A DNA stretch of 64,000 bases from NCBI GenBank assembly GCA_003439945.1, contig QVRM01004000.1, positions 226,501 to 290,500 of the forward strand, written 5' to 3'. Under the pieces are notes generated by a model. That model searched no databases. It saw only the letters and a list, made by a program, of their open reading frames with translations, and was not told where the DNA came from. A program made the translations under genes and the position numbers. Below, piece after piece: positions 1 to 13,039 of the stretch. The DNA is from Dermanyssus gallinae (lineage: Eukaryota > Arthropoda > Arachnida > Mesostigmata > Dermanyssidae). Positions within the stretch are counted from its first letter, which is position 1. Each line of letters opens with the position of its first letter.

Positions 1-2929
1 CGAACATACCAGATTGGACGTCGGGTTAAGATGTATTAAATGCCTTGCATCTTCAGTCTGATACTGCAGGTAACGGTCGCCACATATGCATCAGATACGT
101 ATTGCATGGTTATCAAAATTTTTTTTGATTGGGAGGTTTCAGGAATGCATAATGCACATGCGTCGCAGACAGGTGTGGTGTCAGCAACTAGTCTGGGACC
201 AACGCAGCCACTAAGACCCGTATTCCTGCATCCCAGGCAGGAATTGCGTGGCATTTCTGCTTATCGCTACCTGGTATGTTCGAACGCCACCTGTCACGAG
301 GAGTACGAGTTGTGCACCTGCCGGTTGTGCCTGCAGAGGTGTGCAACGTACCACGCAGTAGAATAAGCAGCACAAGGAGCATAAATCGTTGCACTGCTTC
401 TCTCGCCGGAAGCGCGAAGAAGATAAATTATTAATGAAGACATCATTGTGAATTGTATCTTATACTCAATTTGGGTGACAGATAGTGATGAACAGAATTG
501 AATAAACTGGAAGTTTATAAACTCAGTTCCAGAATCGGAACATATTTTGGATCATGGACAAGCCAACGGCCATTTTGTCGGTTGATTTTCCGTATCTCCG
601 GTGAGTATATTGTCATCAGAGAGATTCTTTCTGAAGTTGATGGTATAAAAACTGACATTTTCCGACCTGTAGTGCGCACTTACACATCACATTGCACTTT
701 TGCGCTACCTCAATTATGTGCAGGAGCCCTTACACAGCTCAATCTATCGTAAACTTTCCGATCTGCTGTGTAGGAAACCTAGTTCTGCTTTTCCTGCAGA
801 CTGGTATTCATTTACATTCAAGTTGATACAGGATCTGAGTGGATACCAGAAATAATATCTGAACGCACGCCTGGATACGTTCAGGCAGCCGGTCCATGCT
901 TTTTTCTTATTTTTGCCGTCACTATATATATATATATAATATATAACGCTTTATGATACATTATTGGATTCTATGTCCGCTCTTTTAGGTTACGCGCAAT
1001 TGTTTGGTTGCTTAGACTGGCTTGTAGGCCTACCCTTTAGAGAATTGATACACTTGCTTCCTTGAGAAGTAAATCGTAATTTCTCGCCGCATTTTTACTA
1101 TACCAGAAAAAGCGACGCGAGTTTTGTACAGCTACTGCCACGCGTGCATATAAGACGTATGTAAACACTGGCGTTATTACCATTACTGCCCAACAAGATC
1201 ACCGCCAGTCCATTCTGCATGCTCACATAGGTATTGCATCACAGGCATTCAGATGTTGTTTACTATTATTCAGTTTGGCTCTCTACTGATTTCTACGTAA
1301 GTGCATCTTTCTGTAATGATCACGTTCTCATGCATCATCGTCCAGGACAATGTATGCTTGGTCAAACGCTCTTTATGTTGGCTCATATTTTGTCTGTCAA
1401 CGTGGGAATAGACTAAGTGCTGGAGAATTACTAAGAGCGCAATCATGATCTATCGCGTCAGCCAGATGGAGGAGCGGCGAGCAGGTATAAATCGGCAGAA
1501 GGCACGGAACGCGCAAGTATAAACCGAATACCTTCTAAACGTTGAAATCAGCCAGCCACTCCTTGAAATGCGCTGGCTCAGGAAACGTGCAAATGAAACA
1601 GGGAGGAAGACGGCAAGGGAGAGAGAGAGAGATAGAAAGAGAGAGAAGCAGCCAAAGTGTGTACCCAGTGCCTGTTCGGCGAGAACAGCACGAAGCCGGA
1701 ACCGATCGAAAGGGGAAGATTTGACAGGCCCAAGAATTGACGCGAAAGTATCGGTGTCGACGTGTCGTGACGACCGAAGACGTATGGATACGAGCCGGCG
1801 AAAATTGTCCTGCGGGCAACCTCGATTTGACGAAGGAAGCCGGGAGGGCAATGTCGAGGCGCCACCATCGCCCGCTGCACCCAGACGTGCAGACATGGCG
1901 TGTTGAGCCGCTCGAGAGTTATCTCGCTATGGGATGCATGATAGGAAGGAAGGGTGAAATTGCGAAGCCAGGGCCCGACGTAAGAAAGGTTAGCGAGCAC
2001 CACGGTCTCATGAATAAATTGTCTTCCCGGCCGCTTTCAAAAAGGTGCCCGCGTACGTGAACGGCGAGCGGGAACTCGAGCGAACATGTGCCACTTACGT
2101 TCACTGTCTTCCCTCCGACCCCCTCTACTCCCAAACCGCCCCCCCCCCTCTACTCCCAAACCGTCTCTTCTTTTTTGTGTATCGTTTCAACCCTGCGCGT
2201 TCTTCTGGCTGACGCTCTTATTGTTCGGGGTGGACTCGCGATAGGTTATTATATCTTTCTCACGTTGGCTTACTGCAGCACCTGTGATGAAGTCTAGAGT
2301 GCATGAGCAACTTAGCGCGCATAAAGCATAGGCACGTATCTTGTAGCGGAAATGAAGGCCACGTGTAACACGTTTTAGCTCGTTGTTATCTTTATGATCA
2401 AGAAACGGCCATTTTTCGGCAAAACGAGACAATAAGCTAAGGCTAGCCCTTAAAAAGCATATATATATATATTGCCTAGAGAATTGAGATACAACTGTGG
2501 GGTAAGATCTATAAGCGGATTTCTGACACCTTGGTAAAGTGCCGCTGGCTGGGGATTTTGTCGGTCCATACTGGGTTATGCAAAGAGCTTACTGACAGGC
2601 ATGGTTTAACAGCAATGACGTCTTCTGCCAAGCCAGCTGCGCCTAGCTCACAGCTGCAAACAACTGCTTTGTAATTGCAAAGATTTCCCTGGGGCTTTAC
2701 GGCTAGCATCAGAATGCTTGTTTGAAAATGTGAACACTATACTCTTAACGGAAATTTTCATCAGAAGAACTGCACTTCGATGACATGCGGGGTCTTCATA
2801 CTGCCGGCGAGTTCCTCAGACGAAGGGCGGGATAGACTAGTAGACGAACTTAATCTCTATTTATGAGCAGGGTCACCCCGACTGCAATTTGTGTCGAGGT
2901 AACTATTGGATGGCACTTACGTCAGGTAG
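1..2929. other. Non-genic stretch
   Basis: No reading frame here resembles a known protein. A short TA tract lies at 923-945 and another at 2459-2472. Between about 1440 and 2160 the base composition becomes richer in G and C, with an AG-rich run near 1620-1650 (GAGAGAGA) and a C-rich duplication near 2117-2162. This part gives overlapping open frames on both strands, which is what low-complexity, GC-rich DNA produces and is not evidence of coding. It could be a promoter or UTR segment. Confidence 0.5.
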
Positions 2930-3808
2930 CTTTAACCCCGCGTTGTTCTTCTATCTGACACCTCATTACCGATGATGCTGAGTTTGCAGATGCGGTAGTG
3001 CACGTCAAGCCGGGCTAAACCTCTAGCTGCCCACTTTGCTCGTCGATGGCGTCCCCTGTCGTATCGATAGTGGCGCCATTGACAGGAAGAGCAAAAACGA
3101 CTGTCCAACTGAACATGATACATTTTACGGACGTTTACCAGGGCGAAAGGAGCACTAATGACCTCATGTTCTACAACCTTCAACATCCGACGCAAAATCA
3201 GCCATTGGAGAATTTTAATATTCCAGCACGGATTTAAATTTGCAAAAGACGCAAGACATTGAGTTTCACTGTGAGGGAGGGGGGTCGATTGGCTGCAGCA
3301 GGCGCAATACACTGTTGTGGCCAACCGTTGGAGTTTGTCAACTTCTTGCCGTATTGGTGCTGAGGCTGTATTATATGGGAACGACCTATACCCAGCACAT
3401 CGACGACAAGTTTTAGGCGCCTATTGCCTTTCTTCATGCAGAGATGACAGACTATGGAAGACTGGCACTCTGAGCGCGGCACTGCGTCGTTTTGAGCTTA
3501 AGATTGTACCAATATTGACCTACAGCCTTGGCAGGGTGTCGGAGCCCGCAGAAAAATACTTTACGAAGGTACTGCGCATGCGTGCCTCGCCAGGGAGCAT
3601 TGGGAGTGAATGGCATGCACTAGTAGAGTCATGTACGCACAGCACATTATACATGGCTACCATTGCTTGGTATATTCGACCCAAAAATTTTAGGTGGTGG
3701 ATCAAAGCCGTTGCAGGTTCTGCTCGAAAAACGTGCGCTAATTACCACACAGCGTGCTGCCAGACGCATCGGCGGTCTTTACACGTTTTCGCCCGGTGGG
3801 ACGGTTGA
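2930..3808 (+). mobile_element. Non-LTR retrotransposon RT remnant (3' part of ORF2)
   Basis: The open frame from 3317 to 3808 contains the segment RRFELKIVPILTYSL followed by a basic region. This matches the post-catalytic 'thumb' of LINE reverse transcriptases, where a conserved lysine, a VLP/IVP and a T-Y-G/S motif follow the palm domain. Upstream, 3040-3310 gives short RT-like pieces interrupted by stops and frame changes. The YxDD catalytic box is not preserved in anything I can read, so this is a dead 3' fragment. A TA microsatellite starts 16 bases downstream. The clade is not assigned. The alternative is a chance ORF, but the order of motifs argues against that. Confidence 0.55.
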
Positions 3809-3824
3809 TGAAGTGCTCAAATTT

Positions 3825-3853
3825 TATATATACATATATATATATATATATAT
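3825..3853. repeat. (TA)n microsatellite
   Basis: Alternating TA with one TACA interruption, followed by a T-rich run. It borders the RT remnant on its right side. Confidence 0.95.
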
Positions 3854-4409
3854 TTGTTTTTTTTTTAAAGTCGTGTAAAAGCTGCATGAACAAACGCAAA
3901 AATCTGGCTAGTGTGTGCATTACATTATCTCTCCCTGTCATTCATGAACAGCTTGTTGGCCTGATTGTGTTGAACGATGAATCGATTAATGTCTGCAGCT
4001 GACAAACATGCTATAATGAAACGGAGGCCTTGCGACCCACTCGATAACAGTCGTCATTGTTGTGGAACGTTGCTGCAAAGTTTGTCAGAAGTTCGTCATC
4101 GAACAATGTCGACGACTGCCAAGAATAGAACCAAACATTTGCACGCTGGCTGAAAGGGCTTGTACATACGGTAATCGCCCGTCCTTACGTATCGGTAAGG
4201 ACAAAGAGATATCCGTCCCTACAGACGACCGCTCGAAAATTAAAACCTTATGTGATAACGCCGTTGCCGTGTGATTGCATTTGCTATGGTCAAGCCCGCT
4301 TGATTGTTTCACCCCGCTTTCTTTTGTATGGAGCGGCGTGGACTAGGGACCGGCTGGTGAGTTAGTCAGGGTTTTCATCTACCGGGGTCCCGCATATTGT
4401 TCTTTGAAC

Positions 4410-4464
<55 letters not shown>

Positions 4465-4619
4465 GCAAAAACAAGCTCCATAAAATGCGATTTTTTTATT
4501 GTTTTTACTTTGCCTCCTCTTGAGTCAACGGATTTCGTATCGTCCCAGTGACAACTCCCAGGCCGCCATGGGCAGCAGTCACTGTGACGACACCAATACT
4601 ATTTCCCTTTGTGCAGCTT
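3854..4619. other. Non-genic stretch with a 50-bp TA tract
   Basis: No protein-like frame seen. An uninterrupted (TA)25 tract occupies 4412-4461. The rest is unremarkable AT-leaning sequence. Confidence 0.5.
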
Positions 4620-5950
4620 CTAGGCTCTCGTTTCCTTCCCTTCCTGCGTCCGACGACTAAGGTTTGGAAATAAGTGGCGTACTAGTTTAGACGAAGCCAC
4701 TGTATGCCAACCGGGCACAGATGGGTTGGTTTTCGTAGAGTCGACGGCGTCTAATTGGTCCACCGAGAAACGAAAGCAAGAAACGAAGTAAGGGAAGTGC
4801 GGGCCGGTCGGTCGGTCGGTCTCTCGACGCTGCACAAGGAGGGAATCGTCAGTGGAGACAAGCACTCCGTAGGTACGGCACGTGCGTCGATCCGTAGTGT
4901 ACCGCGACCAGCGAGCGGGCCTGCGGCTCGGAATAGAGCTCGAGCTCGGTCTACGGTACCGAAGACGGCGACGACGACGACGAAAAGGGCTGAGGAAGGA
5001 GTAAGCAGAATTCTCTGTCCTTCTGAAGTTGTTTGCTGTCAGACATTCCTGCTGCTCTGTACTCGGACTGTCTACCTGAGCTCGATGACTGCGCGAGGAA
5101 ACGAGCGGACGGGCGCGACGGGCCCGCGCGCCAAGGACCGGTACCGACGAAGGCATGCAGATCGATTGATGATATGCTGTCGAGCCCTGGGCACCTGGCG
5201 ACGACAGATGTGCTCTGCGTTCTGCCGCCTGATCTCATTCATTGGGACCCCCTTCGGGCGCCCCCTTCCTCCCCCCCCCCCGCCCTTCTGTTCGTGTGTT
5301 CTCCATTTCTCCTCTCTGTTTGCCTGGCGTTCTTCCTTTCGCCGCCATATGTGTCGTGTGTCTGCAAGCGGCGTGTCGCGCAAGACGGCGGCTGTTTCAT
5401 CACTTCCTTACTCAGGCCGGGCCGTATTTTGGCCCTATTTGGAAGCTTTGTACACGACGGCTGCCGCCGCTTGGGAGGCGCCAGTTTTCGTAGAAGGCGG
5501 CACCGGCTCCGGCGGCGGCGGCAGCCGCAGCCACAGCAGCTGTCGTTAGCTGTCGGCGCGGCTTACCCGCGGCCGGGGCCCGCGGAAGTGCGTGAGTTGG
5601 GGGAGTTAGTTCTTCCCTTCTAGCCCAGTTCTGCTGAGACGTTCTTGTTGTCGGTGTCGTCAGCAGCCAAGGTCTTCTAGTCTCTATAAGAAATCGTCCG
5701 CGAAGTTAACTTGCAGTTCCGTCTTCTGCTTTTGAAGTCGTCATCGTAGACGTCGCACAGAGGCAACGACAACAACAACAACAACGACGACGAGGACGAG
5801 AACGAAGTAATAGAAAAAGAAAAACGGCTGTCGCAGTGGAACCAACGAACAGCAGCAGAAGAAGCCCGAATAGATCTGATTTTTCCCGCTCAGCGCCTAT
5901 CGTCGTCGTCCTCATAACGGCTGTGGCTTGCTTTTGAAGACTGGTCGTCT
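4620..5950. promoter_or_regulatory. GC-rich, trinucleotide-rich island (possible promoter/5' UTR)
   Basis: G+C rises sharply compared with the flanks, CpG is frequent, and there are runs of GACGACGAC (about 4970-4984), GGCGGCGGCGG (about 5510-5525) and AACAACAACAACGACGACG (about 5768-5795). Long frames are open on both strands over the same bases and translate into Arg/Pro/Ala/Ser-rich strings without domains, so I do not call a protein. A donor-like CGTGAGT occurs near 5591. The pattern fits an animal 5' UTR/first-exon or CpG-rich promoter; the strand of any transcript is unknown. Confidence 0.35.
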
Positions 5951-7804
5951 TGTATAGACGCTTCGGTTTATTGTGTTAAATCGTCTACCAGAAGTACCGT
6001 GCCATAGGTTTTCTATAACCTAACTCTCTGCTATCTATCTGTCTGTCTGTCGAAGAGACAGAATATCTGCTGTGCAGGCCTGTTGCCAACAGGCTGCTTT
6101 TCTCAAAGAAAGTAACGTCTCTACGATTTAGGTTTGCTAGGCGGTTTTGTACGACGCGTACGACGCCTTGTTGCTACGATTCTTGTTGTCCTTTATGTGC
6201 AGCTACTGAATGACGCAGCAGATAGGCGATATTCGACACACAGTCGCGAGTTCGCCGTTGAACGCTGTACACGGGACAGATATGTTGCAATGCAAACATA
6301 TCTTTGTCGGGGTGGTACAGCCGGTTGCCTATTGTGAGCGTAAACCCTCTGGTCCGTTATGTTACGCGTTATCGTTTCGGCAGCTATATTGGTCAACATG
6401 AGCCCACAAGCGCCACATAACGGCAGCCTACAATTGGCTAACGGCCAGTAAAAGGAACATTTTTATTTACTTGTCTTTTCAAAATCAAGTAACGCTATTT
6501 GTGTGTGTGTGTAGTTTTTAATTAAGCAATACGCAAATTATACGCAAGCGACAGTCCCCTTTCTGAGCTTAGATTTATGTTTCGATCACGTAGTCCGCTC
6601 ATTATATTCTAAATCTATTTTAAATCAGAAAACATCGAGCTGCTGAACTGTACGCCATCGACTGTTTGTGTCTGTACAGTGATGCGACATTTATGCTATT
6701 TGCACTACAACTACTCTATGGGGAAACTGTCGCATACTTGTACATATTTACGTGTATACTTATATATATATATATATTTATATATACGCAAACGGTTGCC
6801 TGCTCTCTCACTGTAAGCCTAAATTGTTCTTATTTCTTAGTCCAAGTGTGTACTATTGTCTTGCCTTCGTGCGGCGGCAGAAATCTTACAGCCTAATGGC
6901 TGCGACGTATAACTTGGGCATCTTACGAAGGCTTGACGTTTGGACGACCAGGCTACTATTCGGTGTTCTTATTTCAGAGCCATAGCCTTGACCAATATGT
7001 CCCATATGGCACAGCAATGGTTTAGCGTATGTGTTTAGTCACACATACACACGACTGCTCAGCAAGGGGAAAATCTAACGCCCTTGATAAATATGCCCCT
7101 ATGACCACCGTATTTCGGTTGCTGCCAAGCATTCTATCGTTTCGTGTACTCACATTTTTAACCTCTTTGCCGTGCACTCCATGGCATTCGTGTTCTCTCA
7201 CTCGTATTGCTAAATTGTGATGACCGTTCGCTCTTCCGTTATTTGTTATTCGGAATTTAAGTCTGCAAGTGCGGTCAGCCTGCAGCCCGTAATAATAGCC
7301 TTATGCATCGACACACCGTTGCTCTGTTTCATATCGACTGTGGAACGGAAAATACATAAAATAGGACAAATTCGTTTGCGTGCAACACACGATAAACATC
7401 TCGCCTTGCACTTGTTTACTGTGCTTGTGGTCGTTCACGGATTGGTCACAACTTGGTCATTTTACAACACACTTTGTCCGTGGTTTGATTTCGGGTCTTT
7501 GTTTCTTTGTCTCACCGACTAGCTTCATGCAAAAATACGAGCAAAGAATGCTCGTATTTTTGCTACAATGCGACACTACATTGGTATGCCCACTTTTCTC
7601 GGATAACCCGTACCATGCGCTCTACTTAGGCAAGCCGCGCAATGAATCAACAGAACCCTTGACAAATAATTATCTATTCAAAGCAGCATTTATGATCTAA
7701 CATGCTAATAGAAAACACAGGAACGTTCTGTCAACACACGAAGGGTGCTCTGAATATTTAATGAGCATATCGCTTGTGACACGGATGAGGGCCTAATGGG
7801 TTTA
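5951..7804. other. Non-genic stretch
   Basis: No recognisable gene. It contains a TA tract at 6760-6786 and a perfect short hairpin at 7529-7563 (listed separately). Confidence 0.5.
7529..7563. repeat. Perfect 15-bp inverted repeat, 5-nt spacer
   Basis: GCAAAAATACGAGCA at 7529-7543 is followed after five bases (AAGAA) by its exact reverse complement at 7549-7563. In RNA this would fold into a stable hairpin. It is too short for a typical miRNA precursor and has no T-run terminator context, so no function is claimed. Confidence 0.9.
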
Positions 7805-8968
7805 TAGGGTGACCAGAAATTTGTTCGAGGCCGATATGGGGAATTGCTGAGCTTACCAATAGCTTTTGCAAACATTGAAGCTCTATTAATAGCTTTAATA
7901 CCTCAAAATCATAACCGTACGATCATTAGCAAAAGGCTCAAAACTAATAACTCGGAGGCAAATGCACATTTCATGGCGAGCATTTTGCTATCAAATGTAT
8001 GGTGATCCGATCCTTTGTTGCGGAGTAATTAAGGTTTTCCAGAGGTCATGTCGTGATTGGGTACAGGTGTAAATGACATAATACACCAAATATATCACTC
8101 GCCAAAGCTCTGGAAGCACACACAACTATTTATTATCTTGCACTGACTGCTTGAAGGTGCTTCGCAAACTATTCGGCAGATTCGATAGTGTTCGCAGAGG
8201 TTTCGTTGGACGTCTTGGAACCACATGCTCTCGCGAATACTACCTGGAACGCCTTTCAACAGTCCTGATCGTGTTTCGCTCAGGACTGTATGGGGTGCTT
8301 CGTCATCCAGCCTATGTGTGTACCTATGAGATGGTTGTTTATCATGCTATCCCACACATTTACGCTGGGGAGTCATATGCTGATTCTCAGCATTAGCCTC
8401 CACTTACCGCAGAAACCAGCGAGCGTAGACAACCCGTCGCTAGCGATGCTGTCAAAGCATGTCGATAATGTAGGAGAATAGTGAACAGGAAAACATGAAT
8501 TACTCGGTAGCCACGAATCGGACTACCATAGATTTGGTACCAAAATAATCATCATAAAAATCCATGAATGCGTCAGATTGAGCACCGTAAATTGTCATAG
8601 GGTTATGATTCTGTGGTAACGGGTTATTACTTTAAGGCTCAGGTGAAAGCTAGTAACAAAACTTAAATTTTTACTAATTTCTTTTCAAACGGCCATGTCA
8701 CATCTGGTATCCGACGATTTATGTCTTTCAGAGGCAACAGAATCTCCCAAACATGTATGCTTAGTTTTTTGTATAAGAGGGCTGGTTGTCTCGTCATCGC
8801 ACATTTTGTGCTCCCAAGTCGGGCAACGATACCAGTGTCACAGATTTTAGTAATTTCACCCTCACTCTGAAACAGAACTTCTCTGAGAGCGGGACCTGTT
8901 TAAAAAAATTGCTTTAAGGAGCTCTACAATACTCTTCGTCGCTGTGGAACTTTCTTCCGGTCACCCTG
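7805..8968. mobile_element. Old fold-back (inverted-repeat) element
   Basis: The ends carry a 9-bp perfect terminal inverted repeat, AGGGTGACC at 7806-7814 and GGTCACCCT at 8959-8967, next to TA on each side, as for TA-targeting DNA transposons. Inside, about 7870-8045 is a diverged inverted copy of about 8515-8650; both contain a 'catagggttatgatt'-type core. The same sequence family forms the young palindrome at 49.96-50.61 kb, and the right arm (8515-8968) matches 50380-50820 over most of its length. The middle (about 8050-8510) has a short open frame with no recognisable product. No transposase is visible, so this is non-autonomous. Confidence 0.7.
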
Positions 8969-9047
8969 TATATATACATGCCTATAGATACAAGTTTCAA
9001 GACAGCAATGAAACAACAATTTTACCCACTTGGTGACCATATAAAAA

Positions 9048-9048
<1 letters not shown>

Positions 9049-9073
<25 letters not shown>
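9049..9073. repeat. (TA)n microsatellite
   Basis: Simple TA run lying about 80 bases beyond the right end of the fold-back element. Confidence 0.95.
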
Positions 9074-9079
<6 letters not shown>

Positions 9080-9274
9080 ACATCAACTTCGGTTGTCTAA
9101 GGCGCATACAAAATATCGTCTAGAAGGCTGGTCAAGTAGAACCGTAACAAGATGAGAAATGCGAGCATTTTGAACGGTGGTATCAGCGCATGCGCACGTA
9201 CGCCCGAGATCAGATGGGTACATGCCACATAGATGCAGATGCCTAGTATACCAGACTGCTAAATTAGAATACAC

Positions 9275-9443
9275 TCTCAGCCAGGTGCACTGCTGGTGGG
9301 TGGCACGTCGTGTACTCGTCTGTTTTGCGAGCCGGCCCTGAGCTTCGTTGACCTTGTCGAGGACCACCTGCAGCTTTGGTGCAGCAGTCGATTCCGGATC
9401 CGTCTGTAAGGTCGGCGCCGCTAAGGCTTCAAGCGTCTGCTCG
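9275..9443 (-). CDS. Unrecognised protein-like segment, possible exon
   Basis: On the minus strand a frame rich in Glu, Ala, Gln, Lys and Thr is open through this interval, including the segment LQVVLDKVNEAQGRLAKQ. A pyrimidine-containing CTTCAG (9444-9449 reversed) could be a splice acceptor and GTGTAT just beyond 9275 a weak donor. The frame stays open to 9083, but the composition becomes less protein-like there. The segment has no domain I recognise; a charged helix is likely from the sequence. It could equally be a remnant of a retrotransposon ORF1. The boundaries are guesses. Confidence 0.2.
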
Positions 9444-9460
9444 CTGAAGGTACAGTTTCG

Positions 9461-10846
9461 TTTCGTCTATTTCTCTCTTGGCTACGTTTTAGCCCTTGAT
9501 CTCAGCTCATTGTTGGGAGCGGGGTTTCTACAAGCAAGAGAGAACGAGAGACCGAGAGACCGAGGTATAGAGAAGGTCCATCGGTGGAGGATACGCCAGA
9601 AACGCAATGGAGACTTTGGCGGCAGGAATACGACTCAAAGGGCAGTAGCGGCTCGTTGCCCTTTATCGCTCTTGCTACTATTCATACGATGATGCAAAGT
9701 CCGTTCAATCCATTGCTTTATTCTGTGCGTCGTTATGCTATGTAGTCCTCGTCCGGCTCTTGAATGACGTCACCTGCCACTAGCTGCTGCTGCTGTGTTG
9801 ATAAATATGCGAATGAATAAACGAGCGAATGCACGAGCGAAGAGATGCTATACGCTTAATTAACACGCCCCCTCCTCTGACAGAGAGCAGCCAAGCAAAT
9901 TTTGGAAAATAAAATCAGTTTCGTTTGAGCGTTAGTGGGTTAGAGCTAGAGGACTTGAATTGATCTAGCTAATGGTAGGTAGTATTGATGATAAGCGACT
10001 CGAATGCATTTACCTACCTATGCTATTCTACGTGACTGGGAGGCTCCGATCTTGCCCGTGTGCACAGTGCACGGCGGTGCTTTCCTTCCAAGCGTATACG
10101 TTTCTACGTAGAGCGTTACGCGCGTACTGGCTATGTAGGCAGTCGACTTCAGTAGGAATATAGTTGGAAATTTGGGTCAATCTACTAGGATCCACAGGCA
10201 TTGCAAAGGAAGACACCTTGCAGTCCACGCAGAAAACAAACCCAACAGGGAACCACAATCCTCTTCTTTGAAAGCAGACGAAGAAGAAGAGAGAGAGATA
10301 CACTGCATGACACTGTTTCACGACATGTACAAAAGCGCGGAAAGTCTATATTGACCTCTGTTCAAACCGTCCGGAAAAACTTCAGCGTAGTGTCTCCGAA
10401 GGCGGCGGAGTGTGTCCAATGATTATTAAAAGCACTTAACTTGTTCACTCTACATAGTTTCGACTAGGTCTGTCTTAGATAGCCTCGAGTTACTATCAAT
10501 GGTAATCAGTATCAACTAATATCTGAAATGCTCCAATTTTTTCCGGAAACATAAGTGGCTGTCAAATGTTTGGCACAGTGTCAAGCTTAGACACGGAAAC
10601 TGAGCGCCTTAGGAAAGTAGGCCAACTAGAAACAGTTATCTATCTGCGCAGCGCGCTGACTTAGCAGTCGTTGTCGTAGCGAACCATGACTGAGTGAATT
10701 CGATCATGCTTCGCACTCCTCGGATAACTTCGGCGAGGCTCAGCGATGGAGTTGGTATTTACGTGCGCTTTTCTCACCGAATTCTCTCTTCACGCGCTCT
10801 TAACAGTTTTGACCGAAAGGTTCAAGCGGTATATTTGCGTGTAAAA

Positions 10847-10882
<36 letters not shown>

Positions 10883-11876
10883 ATTTTGAATGTTGCATTA
10901 TCAGGTTTCACTCTAGCCATCCAAAAATTCCATAAGACCAAATCCGCTGTCCCTTAACGAGCAATGCGATTGTTAATATTCGCTTTTTACAGCGAGGTAA
11001 AAGGTCAGTCGTGTCGTTGAACCTACGACCAGGCCGGCCTTGAGAACCTGCATTCGTCTAAGTGGTCCCCGTTCGCCAGCATTCAGCCGGTAGTTCGTAT
11101 GACTTTGTTGTTGGCCCACCACTACGCCCCTGTGGATTCTTTTTTGTCAATGCCACACCTCCCAGTCGGTTGGTTGCGCTCGATACGTGTGCGTCCGAAG
11201 AAGGTACGATACGACAAGTATTGGCGGCTTTTTTGATAGCGTTTGAGATTCATTCTTCCTGAGTGAGGCAATTTGATGAAACCATGTAGGTTCCGCGTTC
11301 GATGTTGTAAGAAATACTCTGCTCTCTTAGCCGGTCTCTCACTTTTGACGGACTTCCCAGCTCCGGTAGCTCATCAACGAGAGAATAATTGTTTTCTTTC
11401 TCCCCAGGTGTCTGGGCATCGTTAACTGTTAAACGGTAACAAGTATCGTACCGCCGTATTGCCAAGTAAATCCACTCGACGCTACGGCTGTCTATCTCTG
11501 CGTAGGCCTCTATTCACTCCGCACGGCTAGAACTGTGTTTTATCAGGTTCGCTTTGATTGATTGAGCTTTATTGATAAAATCTGTGGCAGAGAGAGAGAG
11601 AGTAACATGGTCGAGCTGCCACCTGTGAGTTGTCACAGTAGGGTACAATCGCGCCTTATGATTCCGGCTAAATAAGCATTTTCACCTCTAGGAAATACCA
11701 GTGACATAGGGCTACGACCATTGGGCTATAAAATGTTTAGTTCTTTTAACCTTGCTATAACTTAGGCATCGAGGCATTGCTCCACGGTGTTCTGAAAATA
11801 ACATGATTCTCTCACCCTCCAAATGCGTTTTACTGAATTATGGTGCACTTAACTTTGACTAAAAATTAAGGACTAA
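9461..11876. other. Non-genic stretch
   Basis: No protein family recognised. It holds an AG-rich patch near 9535-9560, a TA tract at 10852-10880 and a short GA run near 11590. The reading frames present are short and unlike known proteins. Confidence 0.45.
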
Positions 11877-12185
11877 ATTTTACTGACTCTCTCTTACACA
11901 CGGAATCTAGGCATACAGATTACGCCTGATCTTAGTTTTAGCCTTTACATTACCAAGGTTGTGAAGGCATCATTACGCATCATAAATACTATCTTCCGCT
12001 GTTTCATTTTAACGACTCCTCATGCGTATGTTCGCCTTTACAAACCTTTTATTCTTCCCAAACTTACATATTGCTCTCCTGTCTGCGAGCTTTATCTGTC
12101 AAAATACAGAAAGTTAATGGAAGGCGTCCAAGACACGTTCCTGAGACGGCTGCGGATCAGGCGTCATTATAATATATTATATTGA
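11877..12185 (+). mobile_element. CR1/L2-like LINE RT fragment (C-terminal)
   Basis: From about 11902 the frame reads NLGIQITPDLSF, then an interval rich in Lys/Val, then YVRLYKPFILPKLTYCSPVC, and ends with a VQ..FLRRL-like stretch. This is the canonical order in the RT thumb of CR1/L2/Jockey-type LINEs: (D/N)LGI, L(S/N)F...HI, LY..F(V/I)LP.L.Y.SPVW, VQ..F.(K/R)R. The Trp of the SPVW box is replaced by Cys. The upstream catalytic domain is absent and the frame ends at 12185, so it is a short dead 5'-truncated or decayed copy. The element at 32.07-32.9 kb is the same broad type on the other strand. Confidence 0.75.
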
Positions 12186-12761
12186 AAACAGTGCATGTAT
12201 GACCATGATGATTGTACCACACACCCTTTTATGTAACAATAAAAGTGGTTTTATGTTAATGTCAACTTAGGGTCAGTTAGGGTAAGGTTATCACTCGAAA
12301 TAGTGACGTTGGCCGCTCCGTTCATTGCAGGCCTTCTGACAACTATTATCAATATTTCGTTAAGGTCTATCCCGCCGGGGATTCAGTGGCGATTCTCTTG
12401 TGGAACAAAAAAAAAGTAAAAACGACCCTCGCATTTAACTGACGCCACATGTCAATCGCTGGCCATTGTATCTCTAAAATGTAATAAAAACAATTGTATT
12501 AGTGCGACAGCTTTAGTCCTATTTTTCTCTGTACGATGTTGTTGCCGTATTCTATTACGGGGCAGGCACGTTTGATGGTACACTCCACAGGGTAAACATA
12601 TTGCAGAATGATGCGCAGTCTTGTTCAGAAAACGGAGGGAACTAGGCAGGGACTATTTTTTTCCATTTTTTTCTAATTATCTAACTGTGTGTTTAACTAA
12701 TAACTAAAGCCGTTTACGAACGTTAACTAAATCATGCCGTTCCGTACTTAGACATATTTAA

Positions 12762-12793
<32 letters not shown>

Positions 12794-12991
12794 ACCTGCA
12801 GTGCTGAGTGCTCGCATTTTAAGTAAGGCGTAGTGTAAAAATTAAAAACTTGATACATTTCTGGATAATAAATGTACACACGCATACGTAAATTAAATGT
12901 AGATATATATAGCAAGTAAAATTAATGTTGTCCGCAGAACCGTGTGTTTGCTTCTAAGGCGTAGTGCAGGACCAGGGAACTAACAACGTCA

Positions 12992-13039
<48 letters not shown>

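Noticed and set aside
2117..2162. Duplicated CCCCTCTACTCCCAAACCG word
   Set aside because: Short direct repeat separated by a C-run; best explained by replication slippage.
3317..3808. Host gene encoding a 163-residue protein
   Set aside because: The core matches the LINE RT thumb order, and upstream RT-like pieces are broken by stops.
4755..5623. Overlapping frames of 196-264 codons on the + strand in the GC-rich island
   Set aside because: They overlap in different frames over the same DNA, are Arg/Pro/Ser-rich, and contain no domain. GC-rich DNA has few stops.
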